A DNA stretch of 64,000 nt from Gigaspora margarita (taxonomy: Eukaryota > Glomeromycota > Glomeromycetes > Diversisporales > Gigasporaceae). The position numbers and the translations under genes are program-made. A model generated the notes under the pieces. The model was not told the origin of the DNA, did no database searches, and saw nothing but the letters and a program-made list of their open reading frames with translations. Below are positions 11,299 to 21,794 of this stretch, piece by piece. Position 1 is the stretch's first letter. Each line of letters starts with the position of its first letter. The stretch is from assembly GCA_009809945.1 (NCBI GenBank), contig WTPW01000686.1, positions 150,365-214,364 of the forward strand, given 5' to 3'.

Positions 11299-11726
11299 GA
11301 TGTGGCCCTAGGGTGCAAAGAAAAAAGCCTAGTTGGTTTCAGAAATTTTGAAGGCTATAAAAGCAGTGTTCTACAATTGGTACTTAAGTCAAAATTAGTA
11401 TATGTATTTAGTATAATAAACACACTTTTAGCAAATAGACTCAATTTGTTTCTCTCACTTGCCTGCTGCTAGTAACAAGCCTTCAAAGTTGAATGGGCCA
11501 GGCCTGGGCCTAACTGGTTTAGGCCCAGCCCATTCAACTTTGAAAGCTTGTTACTGGCAGCAGGCATGTGAGAGAAACAAATGGAGTCCATTTGCTAAAA
11601 GTGTGTTTATCATACTAAATAAACATACTGATTTTGACTCAAGTACCAATTGTAGAACACTGATTTTATAGCCTTCAAAATTTCTGAAATCAACTTTGCT
11701 TTTTTTCCTGCACCCTATGTGGCCCC
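11299..11726. repeat. Long palindrome (foldback element), ~428 bp
   Basis: The left arm (11299-11513) and right arm (11519-11726) are reverse complements over about 205 nt with few differences. Matching landmarks are GGCTATAAAA/TTTTATAGCC, TGTTCTACAATTGGTACTT and its complement, AAACACACTTTTAGCAAAT and its complement, and GCCTGCTGCYAGTAACAAGC with its complement. Only about 5 nt of loop (CTGGT) separates the arms; the left arm has 6 extra nt (CCAGGC) near the centre. The 70-codon frame across it is a by-product. It is probably a foldback MITE. Confidence 0.9.
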
Positions 11727-11879
11727 ATATAAGTATATTATTCTCAAAGATGTATATATTGTAATATCAGCTAATTTAATCCCATAATTTGAGTTAATGT
11801 ATTTCAATAATGATTTTCTTAATATGTTTAATATATATAATCTAGTTAAAATGGTTGTTCTATAAGCAAATAGATCCAT

Positions 11880-12670
11880 ATGTCAAATGACTTTAGCTGA
11901 AAACCAAAAGAATATTTGAATAGCACTATGGCAATCATATTGATACTGAATGTGTACCACTACTGGATTGCCCAAGTTGGGTATTATCCAATAAGGCCCG
12001 TATAAGATACAATATACCAGATCCTGGATTTGATGCTGATTTTCCAGTAGAAATGAGAATTCATAAAAAAGAAGGAAAAACAAAAAGAAAAAGAAGTCAT
12101 ACTTAGAAGACTGAGAGTGAGGGGCAATCTGGTGGTTTGAAAAGAAAAAGAAGTTGGGCTAATACCAATGAGGATAAGAGTAAAGATGGTTCAAGATCGA
12201 AAAAAATAGAAAAAGTAGCAGTTATATAAAACTAATAGAAACATGAAAAAGTAGTAAATCATTACTTTCAAGTCCTATAGCAGCATCAACATTATTAGCA
12301 GCTGCATTAAGAACAGCATTAAAAAAACAAACAGCAGAAGCAACAACAACATCAACAATAGCAACAACATTAATATCAAAAGCAGCAACATCAAAAGCAG
12401 CAACAAAAGCAACAAGAGCAACAACAGCAACAACTGGAGCAACAACTGAAGCTTCTATTTTGAAAAGTAGTAGAGACCAACTCCTAGAAATTACAACTCC
12501 AGAAGAGACTGGTATTGAGGAGGGTGAGGGTAATAAAGGTAGTGGTAGTGGATAAAGATATAAGGGCAAGAATAGCAAGGGAGCAAGAAGGTAGAAAAAG
12601 AAAGAGAGAAAGGGTAAAAAATGGTAAGGCAGTGGAAAAGAGTAATGATAAAGCACCAAAGAGGAAGAAA
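11880..12670 (+). pseudogene. Low-complexity coding-like region of unknown function
   Basis: One + frame (about 11930-12110) reads D-T-E-C-V-P-L-L-D-C-P-S-W-V-L-S then a basic stretch K-K-E-G-K-T-K-R-K-R, with stops. From about 12250 another + frame reads a long Ala/Thr/Ser-rich stretch (A-A-A-L-R-T-A-L-K-K-Q-T-A-E-A-T-T-T-S-T-I) and ends acidic/Gly-rich (I-E-E-G-E-G-N-K-G-S-G-S-G, stop at 12553). Then comes another Lys/Arg-rich stretch to 12670. Repeated GCAACA codons make every frame on both strands look open. I do not recognise it; it may be the tail of the region at 9650. Confidence 0.3.
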
Positions 12671-12799
12671 AAAGATAATTTAAATATTATTATTATTTTA
12701 TTTTATTTTTATTTTATTTTAATAAATTTAATAAATGATAAGTTTAATAAATATACAATTGGAAAATATAATATAATATCAGCTAATGATAGATTTAAA

Positions 12800-13140
12800 C
12801 AGTAATATATTATCTAAAAAAAATTATATTATGCAGTAGGCCGATAAAATACTCATATTAAAACCAACTTATATTGTCTTTTTAAAACAGTAATATATCA
12901 TCTAAAAAAATTATATTATTGGTATGCTGATACATTACTCATATAAAAACCAACTTATATTATCTTTTTAAAACAGTAATATATCATCTAAAAAAATTAT
13001 ATTATCAGTAGGCTGATATATTACTCATAAAACTACCACCTTATTTTTTATCAGTTATATATTATCAAAAATTTTTATGTTATTGGTAGGTTGATATGTT
13101 ACTCATATATAAAAGTGACTTATATTTTCAGTAATATATC
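12800..13140. repeat. Tandem repeat, ~4 units of 77-88 bp
   Basis: Units start CAGTWATATATYATC at 12800, 12888, 12974, 13052 and (partial) 13129. Each holds a TTATATTAT block, a GTAGGCTGATAYATTACTCAT block and an ACTTATATT block. The last units are more diverged and shorter. Confidence 0.8.
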
Positions 13141-13482
13141 TTTTTAATTACAAATACTAGATTATTATAAAATTAGTCAATATATTAAAAATCATATTAA
13201 AATATCATTTATATATGTATTAGATCAATCAAATATCTCTTTAATAAAATAAATATATTGCCCTAAAATCAACATAGAAAATCAAGCATGCAATCTCATA
13301 TTTTACTATATCAGTAAAATATCATATAAAAGAAAATAAAATTTAATTAAATAGCCAATATAATATCTTCTCATAATTGTTAATTATCTTTAAGCTATTA
13401 GCCAAAAATTGCTTTTAATAACAATATTAAATCATCTGACAAATATTAAGGTGATATTTTAATAGAATGATGATAAAGCACA

Positions 13483-13762
13483 CTACTGGTGTTCAACACT
13501 ACATGTGTTTTGATCAATCAAAAATCATGAATTTGTACCCAAATTTTTCAAAAAAATGGGGATTTTTTCAAAAATCATCTATATAGAAAAATTCTGTCTA
13601 AGAAACCTATCTTCACATTCTAACAAAAAAATCCTTGCAAAATTTTGGTATAAACAAACTTTTACCCAAACCTTAACACAAACTCTAACCCTAACCCTAA
13701 CATCAAAAAAATTTTGCATATTATCATTTGTATTTACTGGTGCTAAACACTACAGGTGTGAT
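13483..13762. mobile_element. MITE-like repeat with near-palindromic ends and CCCTAA core
   Basis: CTACTGGTGTTCAACACTAC at 13483 and TTACTGGTGCTAAACACTAC at 13736 bound the region; each end is itself close to a palindrome. The interior has AACCCTAACCCTAAC near 13686. The 95-codon frame inside is not credible as a gene. 13141-13482 holds nothing recognisable. Confidence 0.45.
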
Positions 13763-14794
13763 ATATATATATATTTTTTTAATAATAGATTAATTTTCAG
13801 AAAAATATTTAAAATATCAGTATTGTATCATGCAAATGAATGAAAATTTTTTATTAAATAGCCGACATAATATTGGCATATGATATATCTAGTCGTTAAA
13901 TTATCTTTAATATATCTTAACCTTCAGCATATCGCCTTTTTTTATACCCTATCAATCGGCTTATATCCAATAAAATATCAGCCTGCAATCGCCTATGGCG
14001 ATTATTATATGATATTTGGGTGATATTTTTGATTTCGACCCATGTATTCAAGTAATTATTTTAAACACGATCAAATTAACTAGTCATTACTTGAATTATT
14101 TGTCATTTATGATTATTAATACAGCCGAAATTTTAAATTAAATTTATTATTCGCTTCAAAAGAAATTACCAAATAAGAAAACTTGTGGCAGTATTTAATA
14201 TTCGTTTTAGTACATGAAAAATTAGGTGTGATTAGCATATAAAACTCAAACGTAATACATATCAGATATCATATAGTAAATTTAGTTAAACCTGAGCGAA
14301 TTTTAGTAAAAACCGCTTTATTACCATGTCAGAGTGAAAATCGCGTTAATAATATTTTTTAATGAAATATCGGATGTTATTAACCCATATAAAATGGCTC
14401 AATATTGGTAATACAGTCAGACCTCCGGAAATGCATCCCTCTAAATGCATAGCCTCTTTAAATGATATTAATTATCTAGCCGATAACTGGCTTATAAATA
14501 GGCGCATATTCTTTATTTTGAAATGAATACTATTTCTTGGCCCGCTTATCCGTAAATGCATGTCACGTGACCATAGGCCAATTAAATCGGGATATTTTGT
14601 GCATCATCAGACTCATTCGAGATAATTTTATCACGTGATTTACATGTGCTATAGTAGAGCTGGTCCCAGGCGACATGCAGATTCGGCATTGATATTCGGT
14701 AAACTTAGACTAGCGGATATCATTTAACCAATCACAGATTCGCTTTCAAATTCGGTGCATGCTGGTTGTACGGTATCTAGGTTATATAATAATT
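13763..14794. other. Spacer with small repeat fragments
   Basis: At 13985-14005 there is a short hairpin (ATCGCCTATGGCGAT). At 14409 a CAGTCAGACCTCC end followed by AAATGCAT words matches the end of the MITE at 53293. No gene is seen. Confidence 0.4.
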
Positions 14795-15035
14795 CATTTA
14801 TTATAAAACGCACCTATGGTGGTTTTGCACCCATCAATATTTTATTATGTTTTTTTTTTTTTAGATTTTTCTAAGGTTTGAATATAAAAATTTTTAACAC
14901 AAATTACATGTTACATGTTACATGTTAGCGTTAGCACTTAGGGTTAGGGTTTGGGAAGTGTTTTTAGGGGTGTAGAACATTTTTACTTAGAATCTTGCAT
15001 CGATTAATTAGGTGCGTTTTAATAAAAGCTAATAA
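14795..15035. mobile_element. TIR MITE with TTAGGG core, ~240 bp
   Basis: ATTATAAAACGCACCTA (left) pairs with TAGGTGCGTTTTAATA (right). The interior has ACATGTTACATGTTACATGTT and CTTAGGGTTAGGGTTTGGG. The block TTTAGATTTTWCTAAG ... TATAAAAATTTTTAAC recurs at about 27905-27960 and, weaker, at 39190-39230, so three relatives exist. 15036-15570 shows nothing recognisable. Confidence 0.55.
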
Positions 15036-15570
15036 TTTATGTTATGCAAAAAATTTGTTGATTAGCTAATTTTATGGATCTTCCTGTGAATTTCCGTCAA
15101 ATTTATCACTTTAATATTATAGCGAAGAAATATAAATTACAAATAGACTAGAGAGTTTAAATAGGCAATTCCCGTAGTTGGGTTGCAGTTATGGCAGCTA
15201 ATGTAGAACCTTCGGGCAGACTACTTAAATTAGGCACCAAAAGTGCACGTGTAGCTAGTTATACGCCCATTTATGTAATAAATATTATAATGCTTAAATA
15301 AAAACCGTGCCTAAGCAGACGGCTTATAAACTTAAAAAAAAAAAAATTATAAATTATAAAGAGTTAATTCGCCACAACTTTACAAAGGACAAATAGATAC
15401 ACTTAAAGCAGGTAAAAGAGTATTTATTGATAATAAGCTTTAACACATCAATATTATCTACAAACTATGAACCGAAACTTTTACAGCTTACGTCTAAACA
15501 CAATGCAAGAACCTAACGTATTTAAGCATTAAATCCGGATCTCTAGAATAGTTTCGATTAACTAGTCCGT

Positions 15571-15868
15571 GTGACACCTAGGGATGGCATGTGATTTAAA
15601 TCACAATGATATAAATCACTGATTTTTATTTTAAATCAATTTAAAGCAGGTTTAAATCATTTAGTATTGTGTTTGGGTAACCTTGTAGAACACTATGTCA
15701 TGTAAACATCGAAGATTCTGTGGATTTGAAAGTCGCATTTAAAGCTAGAATTTGAATATAAAATAATTTGATTACGTAATAAAAATCAATAATTTAAATC
15801 ATTTGTAAATCATTATTAAATCAAAAAAATCGATTTAAACCATGATTTCTGCCATCCCTAGTGACATT
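15571..15868. mobile_element. hAT-type MITE with 8-bp target duplication
   Basis: The element 15579-15860 (282 bp) runs from TAGGGATGGCA to TGCCATCCCTA with subterminal repeats of GATTTAAATCA-like words in both orientations. Flanks are GTGACACC and GTGACATT (6 of 8 identical), the size used by hAT elements. No coding capacity. Confidence 0.75.
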
Positions 15869-16321
15869 TAGATGAAACTTTTCTGCATAATGACGAAATG
15901 CGAAAACTATGCCCCAAAAAGACAAACCCTTGACGAACTTTGACAAAAGACGAGCTAATATTCCTTTCCTGAGCGGAAAAGCGATTGATAACACCACCCG
16001 AAATTATTTACCCGATTTCGACAAGTTCGGCGCTTTTGAGCTTTATCAGGAGTAAAAATTTCTTGCTTAATTTTATCTCTTAGCTTTTAAAAGAGTTTAA
16101 TTTATTATACTCCAAATTTTTTGACGAAAGACAAAACCCCAAAATGACGAAACCACAGTAGTTCTGCTAAAAAAAGGAAAAAAAAAAGTCATTGAAATCT
16201 ATGTTTTCGGCAAAATTTAAGCCATTAATAAAAATAAACCTACAATTTTATATATTTGAATAAGAATTTATTTATTGAGGTTTTTTATTTATATCAAATA
16301 TATAAATAAATAAATAATATA

Positions 16322-16513
16322 AATATAGACATGTTATGATGAATTTAGTAAATTTATTGATTCATAATTTTTTCCCTAAAAAATTTTAAGACACGGCAAT
16401 AAAGTTTATCCTCATAATATAGACATGTTATGATGAATTTAGTAAACTTATTGATTCATAATATTTTTCACTAAAAATTTTTAAGACACGGCAATAACGT
16501 TTATCCTCATAAT
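16322..16513. repeat. Tandem duplication, two ~94-98-bp units
   Basis: AATATAGACATGTTATGATG begins at 16322 and again at 16416. Both units end in ACACGGCAATAA-GTTTATCCTC. They differ at only a few positions, so the duplication is fairly recent. Confidence 0.85.
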
Positions 16514-16524
16514 TCAAATTAGAG

Positions 16525-16788
16525 TATTTCTATTTGTGCACTATGTGTACGTACACGGTATATTGATATTTCAAAACCTTGTTATTAACATCTCTTGAAG
16601 TTCTAACAAAAAATATTCCTTGCATAATTTTAGCATAAACTATAAACCCTCTAACCATAAAGCTACCCTTACCCTAACTTTAAACTGAGTTAATTTTTTG
16701 CTCGACAAATCATATGTTACACAAAGTTGTAAATCAATAATTAGTACCCGTGTACAAACACTATGTGTAAACTAAGAAATTTCTTCAA
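16525..16788. mobile_element. TIR MITE with CCCTAA-type core
   Basis: The left end (CACTATGTGTACGTACACGG) pairs imperfectly with the right end (CCGTGTACAAACACTATGTG is its near reverse). The core has ACCCTTACCCTAAC near 16666. No target duplication was identified. Confidence 0.5.
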
Positions 16789-17132
16789 ATTAATAACTCT
16801 GAATTTGTTAAGTAATTTTCTATTTAGTATATTAATTTGAAATATGTGAAATAATCTGTATTATAATTTGCTTATTTGTGCTGATTTACATAATCGATAA
16901 ATCACTTAAGTATAAATTGTATATTTTAAATTTTAACCTTATATGAACATAAAATGTAGCAGAGAGCCAACGGCGCCCTTACTTGCACTTGTTTATTATA
17001 TAATTTTGTCATCCTTGCAATTTCATCACCTTTTGCCAGTTTCGTCATTTTCGACAGTTTCGTATTCCGTCATGATATTTTAGTTGACGAAAAACGAAAC
17101 TAGGTTTCGCGTTTCTACTATAGTGACACCTT

Positions 17133-17647
17133 GTATGACACCCAGACCACTATGCCGCAGTGTCCTAATATCATATTTTGATCCGCTAGTGACGAAGTCA
17201 CAAGGCTAACATTTATTGCGAGTCACCGGACTTTCCATGTGATTGCGAATCACAGACGAAATGGTATTTGAGTAACCTGATGATCTGCATCGATCTCTTT
17301 GTTCTTGGAATTTTCTGCTCGACATTGTGTCCAGCTATCCCCCACCACGCCCAAAATGAAGAGAGGGGTAAGGAAAGGGCGATAAATTACTACAGAGTCA
17401 CTGGACTTTCCGCGAGAATGTAAAAAGAAACAAGCAAAGAGATCGAAGTACTATGCTCGAGAAGATTTGCTCACGTGATGTCCTTCGGCTTGTTCCGCGA
17501 CCCTATCCCATACTGTATTACGTTGTTTGCATAAGAGGACGAGACTGTAGGTATAAAGGTTGGTCACGACTGTTGTGTGCGAGGAAGGGGCACACCACGA
17601 GACGAGCAATAATAATTTGTATTACATAAAAATTATGTACGTCATAC
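17133..17647. other. GC-richer LTR-like sequence, no gene
   Basis: This block begins TGTATGACACCC, resembling the TGTNACACC starts of Ty3-type LTRs. It shares the GTGACGAAGTCAC/TTTATTGCGAG block with 250-315. It repeats GAGTCACYGGACTTTCC internally (17218 and 17395) and has a TATA-like GTATAAAGG at 17551. No partner LTR or primer-binding site can be shown, so the LTR label is inference. Confidence 0.3.
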
Positions 17648-18290
17648 ATCAATGTTTCAGCCTAATCCTTCAAAGTCCAGCCCTGGACCGAAACTTTTTC
17701 CGAAATCTCCGAAACTTCGGAAACTCCGAAGCCACCGAAACCACCAAAACTGCCAAGCTTCTGAAACTGCCGAAACTACCAAAACTTTCGAAGCTTCTAA
17801 AACTTCAATGCCCGATTCTATTTACAAATTTCTTTCGGAAATTTCGCTCATCTTTACTCTCACCCTTGCTCGTATTTCAAGTTCAATGAAATTTTATTCG
17901 GATTACTATTTTTTAAATTTATTATCTATCTGTTCCGTCCTGTTTCCCTGTTTCGCCAATTTCGGAAGCTTCGTCCAGTTTCGTTAATTTTCGAAGTTTC
18001 GGCAATTTCGCCCAGTTTCGCCCAATTTTAGAGGTTTCATCCAGTTTAGCCAGTTTGCCCAAATTCGGAGGTTGCATCCAGTTTTGTCCAGCTTCGGATG
18101 CGGTGTTATATCACATGCTCCGTTGATTCTCGTGATTTTATATTGACTTCGGAAGTTTCACTAGTATCGGAAATTTGGTAGTTTCGCCAATTTCGGAAGT
18201 TTCGGATTTGAGGCTTCTGGTGAAACTAGGTTTCGAAAGTTTCTGAAGTTTCACCCGGTCGAAAGTTTCCGCTTAGGCTGAAACACTGGT
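17648..18290. mobile_element. TIR-bounded minisatellite of CCGAAACTTC-type units
   Basis: CAATGTTTCAGCCTAA at the left pairs with CTTAGGCTGAAACACTG at the right. The left third (17685-17810) consists of degenerate CCGAAACTNCCGAA units; the right half (17940-18270) has the complementary TTCGGAAGTTTCG units, so the element can fold on itself. The overlapping 109- and 111-codon frames here are only the repeat read in two frames. The ends look hAT-like, but no 8-bp duplication was found. Confidence 0.6.
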
Positions 18291-18515
18291 TGTAATTAGG
18301 TTCCACGTCTGCGATAACAGTGCATAGAATTCATGTTTTACGATTTGGCTCCGCGGTTGCTGTAATAGTGCATAGACCTTATGTACACCACAACTATGAT
18401 AACGATGCAGGACCTATGTTGTGATTAGGCTTCGTGACTGTGATAATAATGCAAGAACTTCTTGTTTAGTTTGCGGTTGCGATAACAGTGCAAGGATCTA
18501 TTGGTATGTAACAAT
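18291..18515. repeat. Degenerate ~45-bp minisatellite, about 5 units
   Basis: Units follow the scheme TTAGGCTYCG-(T)G-ACTGYGATAACAGTGCA-AGAAC-TTATGTT (starts near 18297, 18343, 18390, 18427 and 18470). The shared core is GATAAYRRTGCA. It abuts the TIR minisatellite at 17648-18290. Confidence 0.6.
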
Positions 18516-18680
18516 ATCCATATCGCTATATAACAATGTTCAACCAACTCTCGTTATACTGTAGTTATGCGATTTCTTTTTGGCTACATTCCCTATACGA
18601 AAATGCAATAGATTGGGTTTCTTAGGCCATGGCGTATTTCTTGTGTATGTAATTTGTTATTAGGTGTATGGTTGGATAGG

Positions 18681-18819
18681 ATGGAAATTATAGATGCCTG
18701 GCGAAACTATTTTGCCATTGACGAACTGACGAAACCATAAGCTTCGTCAAGTTTCGTCATTGACGAAACTTATGGTTTCGTCAGGTTTCGTCATTTCACC
18801 AGGCATCACTAATGGAAAT
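18681..18819. mobile_element. hAT-type MITE, 123 bp, with perfect 8-bp target duplication
   Basis: ATGGAAAT flanks 18689-18811 on both sides. The TIRs are TATAGATGCCTGGCGAAAC and its partner TAGTGATGCCTGGTGAAA. The interior is a hairpin of GACGAAAC/GTTTCGTC words (GACGAAACCATAAGCTTCGTC and the inverted copy). Confidence 0.88.
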
Positions 18820-18937
18820 ATTTCTTGAGATTATAGATATTCTAATATATACGGTAGAAAACCTGTAATTGATAGTGAACTGATCCCCATATGTATTTCA
18901 TTCTACGTAAATAAAGTCATCTGATCGAGCAATTATA

Positions 18938-19039
18938 ATGTCATCAGATGAAATTATTAATCTTGTTAGTAATTTTAACAAATTGTCATCAAATGAAATT
19001 ACTAAACTTGCCAGCAATTTTGACGAATTAATGAAATAA
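18938..19039 (+). CDS. Tiny ORF (33 aa) with two 16-17-residue repeats
   Basis: ATG 18938 to TAA 19037-19039. The product reads as two near-copies of one unit: S-S-D-E-I-I-N-L-V-S-N-F-N-K-L then S-S-N-E-I-T-K-L-A-S-N-F-D-E-L, followed by M-K. The unit is an amphipathic, helix-like pattern. The copies differ mostly in ways that keep the frame and residue class (D/N, I/T, V/A). I do not recognise it. It could be a last exon, a short peptide gene or a chance duplication; no upstream exon or splice acceptor is obvious. Confidence 0.3.
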   Translation: MSSDEIINLVSNFNKLSSNEITKLASNFDELMK

Positions 19040-19087
19040 ATTCTTTTATGATTTTTTTTTTGTTCTAAGTTAAAAAAAATAAGGGTA

Positions 19088-20545
19088 TACGTGGGGCGTT
19101 TAAAAAGTTTTGAGAATATTTAATTATTTTAATGAGTTTTAAATATATAAATCTAAAAGGCAGATATATTATAATATTAGCTTTTAGTATATAAATAAAA
19201 AAATATTAATTAAAATTAATGAGATAGTTATTGAGAAAAGTTTTTAAAGTAAGCTTATTTTTATTGTTAAATTTTATTAATAAAATATTTTTATTATATG
19301 ATATTAAAATAAAATTTATATTACAAAAATAATTAATTATAATTAGGAAAATTGCTAAAATCGCTTCTAACCTAAAATTTTGTCTATGAACTACTTATTT
19401 TTATTCAAAAAAAAATACATTGCTAAATTTTACTATATACAAAGCCCTATCCTAACCTCTAACCTTTACCCTTACCCTAACATTAAGGAGATTTAATTTT
19501 TATTTAGTAAAAATTATATATTTATTTTGATTTTGCATTGTATGTAGATCACAGGTGATAATCACCTATGGTGATTATTAGTTATTTTCTTATAATTATA
19601 TAAAATAAAATATATAAAATAAATTTAGATTATAATTTTTTAAAGCAACTTCTCTTATAAGCCAAAATCATGTAAATCTTTACTAAATAAGGGGACGTCT
19701 AAAGCGGAGCAGATTCTTATAAAATATTTTATCGAATTAACTTTAGGGTTAGGGTCATTTTAGATTAGGGTTAGATAGGGTTTAGGTTATAATATATATG
19801 CAAAATTGCCTTCCCGATATTTTTAATTAACACACCAAGGTAGGTCATGACTGCCGTTTTTGTATTTTTCAAGGGTTTCGCTTTTCATTCATGTTTGCTT
19901 CGCCGAAGATCATCAAAATTCGATAATTTGATTGGCAAATATCACGTGATTCTGCTCCGCTTTAGACGGCCTCTAAATAAGGTAATTTTTCTATCACAAA
20001 ATTGCTTATATATAAAAAGTTTCTAATTTTATAATCATTTTAGTTTTAATAATTTATTTTAACAAATATAACTTAATAAAAATATTTATTACAAAAAAAA
20101 TTATTATTTTTAAAATTTGTAAAAATATAAATATTAAAGCACAAATATATAGTAGCACCGCGAAAATGCAGTTAAATAATGATTAAATAAAATATTAAAT
20201 TTTTAAGCTTTGATATTTTTAATTTAAAAATAAATTATAGATTTGAAAAAAGTACAACTACTTCTAATAATATTTAAAGTTTTATAAATTTTAATAAAAT
20301 TTTTAATATTTTTTTAGTATATTTAAGCCAAAATTTTATTAATTTTTATGCATAAAAATTTTTATCATTTAAACTATGCATAATTAAAATAGTAATTTCT
20401 CAACATCTATCTCATTAATTTTTATAAAAATTTGTTTATTTATTTACAAAAACTAATTTTATAATATATATATCTATTAGGTTTATATATTTAAAACTCA
20501 TTGAAATAATTAAACATTCTCAAAACTTTTTGAACGCCCCACGTA
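19088..20545. mobile_element. Mariner-like non-autonomous element, 1454 bp, TA-flanked
   Basis: CGTGGGGCGTTTAAAAAGTT (19090) pairs with AACTTTTTGAACGCCCCACG (ending 20543). Pairing continues with mismatches for about 140 bp (TTTTGAGAAT, TTAATTATTT, GAGTTTTAAATATATAAA). TA lies on both sides. There is no transposase. The interior contains a CCCTAA-bearing repeat (about 19370-19570) and the inserted MITE at 19693. Confidence 0.85.
19683..19982. mobile_element. MULE-type MITE nested in the mariner-like element
   Basis: The body 19693-19972 (280 bp) has TIRs GGACGTCTAAAGCGGAGCAG and its partner GGCCGTCTAAAGCGGAGCAG (19 of 20). The 10-mer CTAAATAAGG is repeated at both flanks (19683-19692, 19973-19982). 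The interior has TTAGGGTTAGGG. A diverged relative with the same flanking 10-mer is at 32288-32565. Confidence 0.88.
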
Positions 20546-20790
20546 ATTCTAAATAAATAATTTTTTAAAAAGCATGGATTACTAAAATTTACCAAAAATA
20601 ACAAACATCTAATTATCCGCCAATGACGCAATATACTAATAAAATGTTAGAAACAATTGAATTTATTAATCCAATAGACATTCATTAATTCTCATTTGAG
20701 TTTCTATTTAAGTTTATTAGGACTATTTGTTAAATTATACACATTTGTTCTTAATTTCTAGCGTGACTGCATCATACAGCTACTGTATTT

Positions 20791-21392
20791 GCGCGTAATA
20801 ACGCCCCCTGTGCGTTATTTTGAAGCGCGCATGCGCCTTATTTTGGATAAAAATAGAAACTTTCAAACTCTCACAACGAAATAACATATATGAGTGTTAA
20901 TATAATAACCAAGTTAGCAACAAATTTTGAGCTAAAATTAAATTTATATACGCACATATGTACGTACTTAATATCAACTATTCTATGACACTGACATTTG
21001 CCAGTGCCGAGAATACTTGAAATAAAATCAAATACGTAAAATAATGCATTAACAGGTCGTGAAACAACCTATCGCCTATAAGCGGATATAAAGAATCAAA
21101 TTTCAAATTATATAATTGCGTGGTAATTGAATAATATCTGGTTAATGAATTTTAATTTTTCCGGCATCACAAAGTAATAATAGCATAGATTAATAAATCA
21201 TAATAAATTTACGCTATAATGAAATTTGTAATTTGTAAAAAGGAGTTTTGATTAAACAAAAATTGCGCATTTTATAAATTTTTCAACCTGCAGTGTGTTG
21301 TGTCGGGTTATAAATCTGAATAAATTGATTTCTTTTACATGTAAGGTAGGGTACACATTATTTCGGGACGCGCATGGGCGTTATTTCGAATA
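20791..21392. mobile_element. Possible TIR element with GCGCG-rich ends
   Basis: The left end (GCGCGTAATAACGCCC ... GCGCGCATGCGCC) and right end (CGCGCATGGGCGTTATTTCG) are inverted and strikingly CpG-rich in an AT-rich setting. A related end is at 29415-29462. The pairing is imperfect, so the boundaries are approximate. 20546-20790 and 21393-21794 hold nothing recognisable. Confidence 0.4.
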
Positions 21393-21794
21393 ATAAGACT
21401 ACTTTTTTGAAAGTCAAAATTCGAATTAGCATGTTATTTTACTATGTTGATCTTAGACGAATTATGACTTAGTAGATTTCATAATGTATAAATATCATAT
21501 TAACTAGATAAATACAGGATGGGGTATACTTCCGGTATCATATTGGAAATTTTTATCATACTACTATCAATTATTACATTTTTCTTGCGCAATAAATAGC
21601 GAGATTTGATTGGCATAATTTATCATTTATTTTGTTTTATTCTTAATAGAATAATTCTGCTTCTCTGGATAAATAGGACTATTTGAAGTCTGAAGAATAA
21701 GTAAATATGGATCTGGATCAGTTCGACAAACGGACATCTTAGGAGTGAAAATTGTTTTTGTCTGATTGATCAATCATAATCCGTAATTTGTGGA

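Larger units (their letters stand above)
15869..17132. other. Repeat mosaic rich in GACGAAA words
   Basis: Both edges (15890-16150 and 17030-17115) are rich in GACGAAAY/GTTTCGTC in opposite senses, as in the hAT MITE at 18689. They may be the ends of one larger decayed element whose interior holds the tandem repeat at 16322 and the MITE at 16525. Outer boundaries are not clear and no gene is seen. Confidence 0.3.

Noticed and set aside
12222-12659. 145-codon minus-strand frame rich in Leu/Pro/Val/Ala
   Set aside because: It is the complement of the GCAACA/AGCAGC low-complexity tract, which leaves all frames open; it looks like a membrane protein only because of composition.
17560-17987. 109- and 111-codon plus frames
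   Set aside because: Both are the CCGAAACTNCCGAA minisatellite read in two frames; neither has a domain.
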